Shown: one piece after another, positions 23,343 through 31,264 of the stretch | How the letters are laid out: each line of letters begins with the position of its first letter | Numbering within the stretch: the stretch's first letter is position 1 | Origin: Raffaelea ambrosiae | Lineage: Eukaryota > Ascomycota > Sordariomycetes > Ophiostomatales > Ophiostomataceae | Reading direction: 5' to 3' | Assembly: GCA_002778195.1 (NCBI GenBank) | Contig: PCDI01000001.1 | Span: 5,963,338-6,027,337, forward strand | Length of the DNA stretch: 64,000 nt | Program-made: the position numbers and the translations under genes | The notes under the pieces: model-generated | The model's input: only the letters and a program-made list of their open reading frames with translations | Databases searched by the model: none | Told to the model about the DNA's origin: nothing

Positions 23343-23355
23343 ATGGCTACTCTGA
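23335..23355 (+). CDS. Six-codon upstream ORF overlapping the cyclin start codon
   Basis: An ATG at 23335, 8 nt before the cyclin ATG and in another frame, opens a 6-codon ORF (MIPWLL, stop 23353-23355) that overlaps the main start codon. Both ATGs have A at -3; the cyclin ATG also has G at +4. Ribosomes that initiate upstream would miss the cyclin frame, so a translational control role is possible but unproven. Confidence 0.45.
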   Translation: MIPWLL

Positions 23356-25105
23356 TCGGTGATTTTGGTGGGGCGGACTATTCTTCCTTCCATACTAGGG
23401 GGCCCTCGACAGCCCTGCCGTGCCAGCAGCCGCAGCCTGTCGCCTCCTCAGCTTCTCACCACGCCCAGCTGCCCTCGCGCGCGCTTCACCAGCACGCCGT
23501 CCCTGCAACAGCCCCCACTCCCAACGCTGCCCACCCGCAGTCGCCTCCTCTCTCGTCGTCCAACTCCTCGTCCAACTCGTTTATCTCGTCTGCACACCAG
23601 CAGCCCTCCTCTGCCTCCTCACAGGCCAGCAGCGCCGCGCTCGATTCGAAGACGACAACAACTGCCGACGCAAACACCTCACGCATACCAACGCCCCCCG
23701 ACTCGTCCCTGCCGAGCGACGTTGACGCCGCCCAATACCGCAGTCCCCATCACAGGGATGGCCATCCTGCGGTCATGGCGCCAACAGAAACCGAAACTGC
23801 CCATGCCATGGCTTCCACACCCTCGGCCGCTTCTACTTCAGATACGTCATCTACGTCCTCCATTGCTACAGTAGTCCCGGCGCAGCCTACAGCCGCTCGG
23901 CCACCACCACCGACAAATGCGATCCCGTCTCCTGCCAGTGATGGTGGACTCGTCTGGACGCAGACCCGTGCCGACGCAGCTTCTGTGCCCGTCGTCGCGG
24001 CTCCGCCACCAGCAGGTTCCATGCAGGGGCCGACGCCGCGGACGCAGAAAACCATCCGCATCCGCGACCTAAGCCACATCCAAAAGCTCGCCCAGCTCGA
24101 TATGTCCACCGGAAACGGTCCGGGCATCCTCAACGACCCGCCTCTGCAGGACATGAAGTTTGAGATCAGCGGCATGCCCATTGCCGATATCATCGAGATG
24201 GTAGCTGCTCTTCTTACCAAGATCACCACCACCAACGACCACCAACACGATGCCCTGCACCGCAACGCCTCCCAGCAGCGTCAGGCGCAGGCTCACAACG
24301 ACGGCTCCGACTCCCACTCGAGTCCCTTCTCTACGTCTGTCCTGGCTTTCCATGGCAAGAACGTGCCCGCCATTACCATCCTCAGCTACCTTTCGCGCAT
24401 CCACAAATACTGCCCGACGACTTACGAAGTCTTCTTGAGCCTATTGGTGTACTTTGACCGCATGACCGAGCGCGTCAACGAGCTGGTCATGCGCGACGAG
24501 GAGATGCGCCGCAAGAAGTCTGAGCAGCAGGACAAAAAATTGTCTTCCTCTAGTGCACCGTCTTCGCGTCCGCGAAGCGAGGCTGACGTCCCTATGCGCG
24601 ATGGAGATGCAGACGACGAGTCAAGCGTCGCTGACGAGACGGACGAGGATCTCGCCGACAGCGACGACAATGAGGATGAAGACATGGCATCTGCCCCGGC
24701 AGGCACTCCTCACGCTTCCACCCACCCCTTAACTGGCATCCACGATCCAGCGTCGCTCATGGCCACCTATTTCGTAGTTGACAGCTTCAATATCCACCGC
24801 CTTATTATCGCCGGTGTAACATGCGCAAGCAAGTTCTTCTCGGATGTCTTCTACACAAATTCACGATATGCAAAGGTGCGTTTGCTCCGACAGTCATGAT
24901 TATCGTATGTCCACTGCATTGACAACTCTAGGTCGGCGGTCTCCCCCTTGCCGAACTCAACCATCTCGAGCTCCAGTTCCTTATCCTGAACGACTTCCGC
25001 CTCGCCATCCCGATCGAAGATTTGGAAGCCTACGCGACCATGCTTGTCGAGTTCTATGCGCGGGAAGTGGTCGGCCAGCGCCCGCGTCCGTCTGGCGGCA
25101 TCTAG
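23343..25105 (+). CDS. preg: PHO80/PREG-type cyclin (CDK regulatory subunit)
   Basis: Cyclin partner of a Pho85-type kinase. In yeast and Neurospora the Pho80/PREG complex inhibits the phosphate-starvation activator. Exons 23343-24875 and 24932-25105 (56-nt intron, donor GTGCGT) give 568 aa. The first 250 residues are Ser/Pro/Ala-rich and disordered. The cyclin fold starts near 271 (FEISGMPIADIIEMVAALLT), continues through NVPAITILSYLSRIHKYCP and FLSLLVYFDRM (332-375), is split by an acidic Ser/Asp/Glu insert (about 385-465), and resumes with VDSFNIHRLIIAGVTCASKF and LNHLELQFLILNDFRLAI. The kinase partner and pathway follow from family knowledge. An overlapping upstream ORF covers the start codon. 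Confidence 0.9.
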
Positions 25106-26280
25106 ACAAGCGAACGACTTTGTTTCACCCTCCTGTCCTGCCCTCCCGATAGCCAGAACAGCTCGACAAAAGGATGACAATGTCACCCTATACTCTCAAC
25201 GAAACAAATCCGATATATACTGCAAACGATATAGATGAGATTGCGCGGATATGACAGCGAAACACGGAAAACAAGGGGAGAGAGACCCCTTTTCAACTAC
25301 TAAAACCAAGACTATGGTTTTTTTTTTTGTTCGGTGGTTGTAATGTTCATCACCGGCTGCGGACCGTTTATTGATACCCGGATAGAAGAGTGGGAGGGAA
25401 GGAGAATGCGACAGGCGGAAGGAAGAGAAACAATGGACAACGGAAAGACAGCCTAGGCACGCACACACACACACACACCTTCCGGATGTGGCACCATTTA
25501 GAGACATCGGCGGTGCCATGTAGAGATCGGATTTTTCCTTTTCAGGTTCTGTTCTGCGGATACGAAGGAGAGGGAGAGTTGCACCCTGCGGTATTGTCTT
25601 TTGATGAGCATATGAGCAGTCAACTCACCCTTTATTTTTTTTTTGTCTGTGGGCCAAACTGGGTATGGGGAGCTTGGGACATTATACCCTGCCAATGCCA
25701 TGTGACGGGAATTGGCATGAGGGCTTGAGACGGGAAAGAAGGGCATTTTTGTGTTGTTTCGGGTTCGATAACCACGAACAAGCCTTTTCCTTTATGCTGA
25801 TGGCATCATGGGCATGGGTAACGTGGCAGCTTTTTTGCTGGTCTTCTTATTCATACTCGATTCCTCTTTTGCCTTATTCTTTCACTCTCCTGCCTTCCTT
25901 CATCCTTATTCTTCCTGTATTTGGCTTGCACTTACGTTCCGTAGCGTGCTGTTGGAGCATCGGTTCTGTTCGAGTGTACTTTTATCTGCAGTCCTCTTTT
26001 TTTTTTGTCGTTCTTCATCTCTTTTGCTTGGCGTTGGGTTGCCCTCGGGGCATTAATAGACAGGCGTTATGTCGAGCAGTGTATGTTTCTGGCGGTGGCG
26101 TGCTCTACATGCTTCTGGTGATTTCACACGCAACAAATGGATAACTACGGCTTAATCACTGTTGGTATAATGTAGAATAAGGATGGGTCAAAGAATACAC
26201 AGTAAAGCTATATACCAGCACTTTGGGGGCCATATTGTCTTATTCCATACACCTTGCTCAAACCCCTCAACCCAACCCCG
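25106..26280. other. Intergenic region between convergent cyclin and SOD genes
   Basis: 1.2 kb with no supported gene. It includes both 3' UTRs, T-rich runs (25319-25330, 25630-25642, 25989-26005) and a short CA repeat near 25462-25478. Confidence 0.55.
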
Positions 26281-27110
26281 TCACGAAGACAACGTCACCT
26301 TGATGTAGTCAAACACGTCGCCCCGCGTTCCCGTGAACCGCGTCTCGGCTGTCGTCCAGTTGATAATCTTCCACACATTGTCCACGTACGACTGCTTGCC
26401 ATTTTTGTACTGTGTTATGGGGTAAGTATGGGGAATTATAATCTTTGGTCTGAAACTCGGGTCATCACTCACTTGCAAATAGTATGCATGCTCCCACATG
26501 TCAATCCCAATAATCGGCACCGCGTCCACCACCGGGTCCTGGTCCTTGGTCGTGACAATCTTCAGGTCGTTGGTCTCCGATGACGGCGACTTCACCAGCC
26601 ATCCCCACCCCGACCCTTGGATCCCCATCAGCGCCTTGGAAAACGCCGCCGTAAACTCGTCCAGCCCGCCATATGTCGACGTCAACGCGGACACCAGCTG
26701 TGGCGCTTTCGTCTGCGGCTCGCTGGCATCCTTACTCGCCGCTGGTGCCAGCGTTGGCCAAAAAAGCGCGTGGTTGATGTGGCCGCCGCCGTTGAAGCGG
26801 AGCATGGGCTGGAGGGCAATTTGGTCGGCAATGTTGCCCTGAGCGGCGGCCACGGTCAAGTTGACGAGGGCGGCGTTGAGGTTGGTGACATAAGCCTGGT
26901 GGTGTTTGCCATGGTGGAGGGTCATGATCTCAGAGGAGATGTGAGGCTCGAGAGCCTAGCCCAATTGGTTAGAGACCTGGTCTGGCCGGAGGAGTAACTA
27001 GCGTCCACACTCACATCGTAGGCATATGGCAGAGCGGGCAGGCTGTAGGTGTGAGCTGCGACCGGGCCAGGGTTCTGGCGAGCGGACACGCAAAGTTTAG
27101 CGCAAGTCAT
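26281..27110 (-). CDS. Fe/Mn-type superoxide dismutase
   Basis: Converts superoxide to hydrogen peroxide and oxygen. Exons 27110-27015, 26955-26473 and 26409-26281 give 235 aa. The N-terminal hairpin TYSLPALPYAYDALEPHIS and LHHGKHHQAY supply the first metal His; GGGHINHALFW the second; IDMWEHAYYLQYKN the Asp and third His. Gly-Gly-His and KDQDP are Mn-type features, so manganese is likely. A 20-residue extension with Lys/Arg precedes the fold and might target mitochondria. The start is uncertain: an upstream in-frame exon (27289-27227) ending at a canonical GTATGT donor could be joined through a CCAG acceptor directly before this ATG, adding 21 residues (256 aa in total). Confidence 0.9.
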
Positions 27111-27226
27111 CTGGCTGTGGTATGACGAGTATCCAAGAAGAGAAGGAAGAGCCCAACAGAACAGACAGGTTGGACACACGAAGAGCCGGAACAGAAAAGT
27201 AAGAGAGACCACTGTCCTATACATAC

Positions 27227-27289
27227 CATGGCGCCAAATGCAATCTGGCTGAGGGGCGCGATGCTTGCTATCTCTGCCAGTCCAGCCAT
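27227..27289 (-). other. Possible alternative first exon of the superoxide dismutase gene
   Basis: An ATG at 27289 opens 21 codons (MAGLAEIASIAPLSQ...) that end exactly at a GTATGT donor (27226-27221). Splicing to the CCAG acceptor just before 27110 would fuse them in frame to the dismutase start. The 116-nt intron has good ends. The peptide lacks the basic residues of a mitochondrial presequence. If it is not translated, the region would be a spliced 5' leader. Confidence 0.4.
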
Positions 27290-27831
27290 TGCTGAGAAGA
27301 TGTGGCGGTTGTTCGGCTGTTCGTGTGTCAATGTGGTAAGTAATGTGTCTTTTACAAGAAAATTAGCTCACTGGCACCTGGCAGACAAGATGGCGGCACA
27401 GCGGGACAATCTTATGATATGAGCAATTCAAGAGAGGAGAGCAAGTTCATTCAGATGAGACGATTCAGGTGAGACGATGCAAATCCCGTGATTGTACGTG
27501 TAAAAGCTAAAAGAGAGGTTGTGTGGTTTGCGGAGGCGAAGAGGAAAGCTGGCCAAGCTTACCAAGCCAAGCTGAAGCTGACTTTGCGTTCGGAAGCACG
27601 GATCGCACTTACCTGGCCTGTAAGTTAGCACCCTCTGCCAGCAATAGCTACATAGTATCTAACTAGTTAGTACATAACTAACTAGTACTCCAGCCCTCCA
27701 GCTATTGGAACTGGTAACTAGTTATTAGTCCAGCCTGCTAGCCGTTATGTAAAATCCGGGGGTCGCTCTTGCTGTGTTGGGACGGCCAGCCAGCTAGCTG
27801 TACTCGTATGTAGCCTTTACAATGTACTATG
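27290..27831. other. Intergenic flank with clustered ACTAGT-type motifs
   Basis: No gene. From 27640 to 27730 the sequence is crowded with short palindromic TAACTAGTTA/AGTACT motifs and a CTACATAGTA copy. Similar motifs resume on the other side of the inverted-repeat element (28388-28430), suggesting that the element sits inside this patch. Confidence 0.5.
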
Positions 27832-27840
27832 GGGGTCGAT

Positions 27841-27925
27841 GGGTATTGCTAATTGTACGCGGCGTACAAATAAGCAAATGTACGCCCCTCCTTAGATGGC
27901 ATCACGTGCGCGCACCCGTGAAGCA
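27841..27925 (+). repeat. Left terminal inverted repeat of the MITE
   Basis: Begins GGGTATTGCTAATTGTACGC. It contains a near-terminal palindrome TGTACGC-G-GCGTACA and a further TGTACGC, which may be transposase-binding subterminal repeats. Confidence 0.8.
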
Positions 27926-28035
27926 AGACCCTCAGATTTCGGTGACAATCGCATGAAAAGCCAGTCTTGTGGTAAAGCAGTAAAAAAAGTAATAGAAACG
28001 CATATACCAAAGGAGATCAGAGTTTAAATTTCCAT

Positions 28036-28260
28036 TCATGCACGTAAAGCTGGGGAGTGCTTTGAAGAAGCAAGAGATAGTTCTGAAACATTAAGAAAGT
28101 CTTCAAAAAAGGTAGAATAATTAGAATAAGAGGGCTCTCTAGAAGCAGGAGGAAGCTTTGAAGAGGCAGGAGGAAGCCCTAAAGCATCAGATCCATATAT
28201 GGAAGCCATATTGAACAGGTTGGCCGGTGAATTTACAGGTAATTGATGTTTGTGAGGCAT
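28036..28260 (-). other. Short ORF inside the MITE
   Basis: 74 codons starting MPHKHQLPVNSPANL and containing two related Ser/Pro units (LPPASSKLPPAS and LASSKHSPAL). It has no recognised domain and fills most of the element interior. It could be a chance ORF or a captured fragment. Confidence 0.3.
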
Positions 28261-28294
28261 TATTATTAATTATTATGATAGAGTGGAAGGGTCC

Positions 28295-28379
28295 TGCGTC
28301 ACGGGTGTTCGCACGTGACGCGATTTAAGGAGGGGCGTACATTTGCTTATTTGTACGCCGCGTACAATTAGCAATACCC
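28295..28379 (-). repeat. Right terminal inverted repeat of the MITE
   Basis: Reverse complement of the left repeat: identical over the outer 54 bp, then several substitutions (for example GATGGCATCACG against AATCGCGTCACG). Confidence 0.8.
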
Positions 28380-28439
28380 GGTACTATGTAACTAACTAGT
28401 TACAACCCCTATTTACACCAAGACTAGTTGGGAAACTGC

Positions 28440-28640
28440 CTTGCCGTGCGACGGAAGACAAGATTGTCAAGCCGGTCCATGAGAAATCCGGCTGCTGCTG
28501 CGGTTGCCCATAGGCTGCGCACGCCTATGGACTTTGATCTGATCCTCGTTCTGGACCAGGGTCGCATTGTTGAAGAGGCCAGCCCAAGCGAGCCCCTCGA
28601 GATGGGGTGTTTAGGGATCTATGGAAGAGCCAGCAATGAA
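28440..28640 (+). pseudogene. Fragment of an ABC transporter (C-terminal nucleotide-binding domain)
   Basis: Only the last part of an MRP/ABCC-type nucleotide-binding domain remains. VAHRLRTPMDFDLILVLDQG matches the switch-His region after Walker B, and RIVEEASPSEPLE matches the following strand. After the Glu, the expected GVFRDLWKSQQ end is present but in another frame, with a stop at 28627-28629, so at least one frameshift exists. Upstream, an ATEDKIV-like piece in a third frame recalls the D-loop. No upstream transporter body is visible. It is a decayed relic, not a gene. Confidence 0.7.
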
Positions 28641-29090
28641 TAGGAAGAGAAAGTCGTCTTGTTAGTGAAATGCTTTCTGCCTTGGTACCTTTAGAACCAC
28701 GAAATGCAAAGTACAGGGCAACTAACTACATCGTGCAAGCACTTGCGCCGGGCGCCAATCCTGAGTTCTTTATCGAAAGAAATAATATGAGTCAAACACG
28801 TTTTGGTGGGGGATTCGCGGGCTCTGGCAACACTGCCCGCTTCACGTGATGGTCAGCATCGCTTACAGCACAATCCAGGGGTTAAGAGTAATACCTATTG
28901 GCAGCAATCTACTCTGCCAGAACCAGTACGGAAAAAAAGAAGGCCCTCAAGCATGGTAATTGTAGCTATTGCCTCCTCAGCTGTGAGTATATCTTACGGC
29001 ATATACCTGTGGCTGCCATAGCCTGACCATCGTGCCAAATCCACCGAAACCCTAGCCAGTCAAAGAGATATCCCGAGCTGGCTGGACATT
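28641..29090. other. Intergenic region upstream of the F-box gene
   Basis: About 450 bp, no gene. It contains the promoter and leader of the F-box protein gene. No clear TATA element. Confidence 0.5.
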
Positions 29091-31190
29091 ATGACGGCTC
29101 AGCTCGATATTGCCTTCTTGAGTGTGGCGGACGACTCGCCGATACGGCTCGAGTACCTCTCACCCATCGTTTTGCGCATCATCCTGTCGTACCTGGACAC
29201 GGCGCAAAGTGTGGCCCGGCTCGGATCGACATGCAAGAGGCTCCGCGAGGTGGTGGCATGGCACGGATGGCGCACCTTTGTGAAGAGCCAGTTTGGGACG
29301 ATCGTCTTGCCCGATCTGGTCGCGGATAACGAGTGGATTGGCCTGGCCCAGACACTGACCGGGCAGTCGAGAGCATGGGACCGCCGGGCCTTTGTCATGG
29401 CGTCACTCTTGCCGCCGCCAACCGCACAAGAACAAGAGCAGCAACAGCAGCAGCAGCAAGCTCTGGCCGACATGAATGCCAACCGCGGCGGTGGCTATGG
29501 ATACGGCCGTGGATATGGGCGCGGTAGTGGTGGCCGTGGTGGCCGTGGTGGCCGTGGTCGTGGTCGCGGCCGAGGGGCAGCACGTGGAGGAGCCCGTGGC
29601 CACCATGGTCGGCGGTCCGACCAGACGCTGCCGCCGCATGCCATTGTCGATGCGTGCTTGGAGCGCGAGGGGGGCAACGTCGAGGAGGAAATGCTCGCAT
29701 GGGGTCTGGGAGAGGACGTGGTAGTCCGTTGGCGACACTCTCGAAATTCCTTGCTCAAGGGAGAAGTTTGGGCGACGATGGAGGGTGCTGCCATGGGCCT
29801 CAAGAGCGGGCCTGACGATGTGACGGCCATTTCCATCCTGAAGAACAAGAAAAGTGCCGCCTCGGCGGGCCTGACATCTCTCCTTGTGGGGAGAGCCAGC
29901 GGTAAACTGCAGCTCTTATCTGCAGACCAAAACGATGGAGAATTTGGACGCACCGTGGCCTCGTTCCAGCCCTCTTCCTCATCAAGGCTCGAACAGAGCG
30001 AAGTCCAACACTTTGCCACCAGCGCGGCCCAAGACACCGCTGCCGTCATCACCAAGAACAACCTGTTTATTTACCCGTTGCGTGACGCGGTGTCCAGCGT
30101 GGTGTCCAGTGTGGTGCCAAACGCAGGTCGGGCAGCCAACGACCCCGGTTCGTGCCTCGTTGTCGAACCAGCTGAGACTCTTGACGTCCGTGGCCTGCCG
30201 GGCTACTCCTCCGAGTTTATGTCCCTGCGGCAGGTCTGTTTCATGGGAGACGGGAACCTGGCCCTGTGCATGAATAGAAGCACAGATCCCGTGCGCTATG
30301 TGGCGAGGACGTCTGCCGGTGCCACGCTGGTGAACGCAGCCAAGATGCGGCCCTCGGGACGCTGCAAGGAGACGCTCATTTATGACGACGACAGTCACCT
30401 GTACAACGCCCGCGCTCTGTTGCCAGTGAACATGGCGTCCGTCCCCGGGGGCTCCGGTAGCGCTGTGCTGAGCTCCTATGACGACGGCAGCGTCCGGCTG
30501 CAAGACGTCCGCACTCCATCGTCCTTTGATGCCATCTTCCAAGACCACTTTGAGATGGTCGCCCCCATGGGTGCTCTGGCTGCCCATGGCATGCACCGCT
30601 TCATTGTCGGCTCTGCCCGGGCTGCCATCCTGAAGGTATTCGACTTCCGATGGACCAAGGGATACTGCTACACGGAGGCACTGCCCTGTAGCGAGCGGCC
30701 GCTGGAACCAAGGCCCAAGTCATTGACGGACGTCCTGATGCCGCAAGTCGCTGTGAGGAGCAAATGCTGTCACTTGTCTGGCCAGCCATGCGCACTCCAC
30801 ACCTTGGCCCGCACCGATTTTTACAGGCCCAACTGCAACTTATACCTCCCTGCCCTCGAGCAGACTGCCGGTCCCGTCTACTCTCTGGCCAAGCCATCTG
30901 ATTTTTCGCCCGTCGTCTATGCTGGCCTCACCAGGGGGCTGGCCAAGATGAGCCTGAGGGATCATGCGTCCGATGTCGTGGAGAGCTCCTGCATACAGAA
31001 CATGGGCAGTGAGAGTCGCTGCGGATACAGCTACCGGGGAGATCTATCCAGCCTGGTTGAGACTGGCGATGGAATCGCATTGGCCGATATCAGCAAGAGC
31101 AAGCGTCTTCCTGCTCTATACAAGCAGAAGAAGGAGAAGTTGAATGCTGCGTTTTGTAAACTCTATCGGCTGGATGAGTCGCTCATGTAG
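29091..31190 (+). CDS. F-box protein with an internal RGG domain
   Basis: A single-exon 699-residue protein. An F-box lies at about residues 20-65 (LEYLSPIVLRIILSYLDT, then LGSTCKRLREVVAWHGWRTF), suggesting a substrate receptor of an SCF ubiquitin ligase that binds Skp1. After a Gln-rich run (112-123), residues 131-173 form an Arg/Gly-rich RGG/YGRG tract typical of RNA-binding and phase-separating proteins. The remaining 500 residues look like a degenerate beta-propeller, with blocks such as GSGSAVLSSYDDGSVRLQDV and VGSARAAILKVFDFRW resembling WD40 blades. The substrate is unknown. Combining the F-box with an RGG tract is unusual. It converges with the broken Zn2Cys6 gene. Confidence 0.88.
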   Translation: MTAQLDIAFLSVADDSPIRLEYLSPIVLRIILSYLDTAQSVARLGSTCKRLREVVAWHGWRTFVKSQFGTIVLPDLVADNEWIGLAQTLTGQSRAWDRRAFVMASLLPPPTAQEQEQQQQQQQALADMNANRGGGYGYGRGYGRGSGGRGGRGGRGRGRGRGAARGGARGHHGRRSDQTLPPHAIVDACLEREGGNVEEEMLAWGLGEDVVVRWRHSRNSLLKGEVWATMEGAAMGLKSGPDDVTAISILKNKKSAASAGLTSLLVGRASGKLQLLSADQNDGEFGRTVASFQPSSSSRLEQSEVQHFATSAAQDTAAVITKNNLFIYPLRDAVSSVVSSVVPNAGRAANDPGSCLVVEPAETLDVRGLPGYSSEFMSLRQVCFMGDGNLALCMNRSTDPVRYVARTSAGATLVNAAKMRPSGRCKETLIYDDDSHLYNARALLPVNMASVPGGSGSAVLSSYDDGSVRLQDVRTPSSFDAIFQDHFEMVAPMGALAAHGMHRFIVGSARAAILKVFDFRWTKGYCYTEALPCSERPLEPRPKSLTDVLMPQVAVRSKCCHLSGQPCALHTLARTDFYRPNCNLYLPALEQTAGPVYSLAKPSDFSPVVYAGLTRGLAKMSLRDHASDVVESSCIQNMGSESRCGYSYRGDLSSLVETGDGIALADISKSKRLPALYKQKKEKLNAAFCKLYRLDESLM

Positions 31191-31264
31191 GCATTCATTC
31201 GTTCAACTGCGCCTTCAAATACCCGTAGCCAGGCTAGCATCTGCCTCACACAGTTGTGCTTGGT

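Larger units (their letters stand above)
27832..28380. mobile_element. MITE-like non-autonomous inverted-repeat element
   Basis: A 549-bp element. The left (27841-27925) and right (28295-28379) ends are inverted repeats of 85 bp. The outer 54 bp are identical and the inner 30 bp differ at several positions. GTACTATG occurs directly outside both ends (27824-27831 and 28381-28388) and could be an 8-bp target duplication of hAT type. The left side carries an extra 9 bp before the match begins, and GTACTATG resembles a motif common elsewhere in the window, so the duplication is not certain. The interior has one short ORF of unclear meaning and no transposase. Confidence 0.78.

Noticed and set aside
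21233..23355. Long Leu/Ser/Pro-rich ORFs in the pyrimidine-rich leader
   Set aside because: They are produced by CT and C runs and share no features with known proteins. The one ending at 23355 only shares its last codons with the 6-codon upstream ORF.
28398..28430. ACTAGTTAC-type repeats as a second mobile-element end
   Set aside because: Short palindromic AC/TAG motifs occur on both sides of the MITE but show no long inverted match or duplication of their own.
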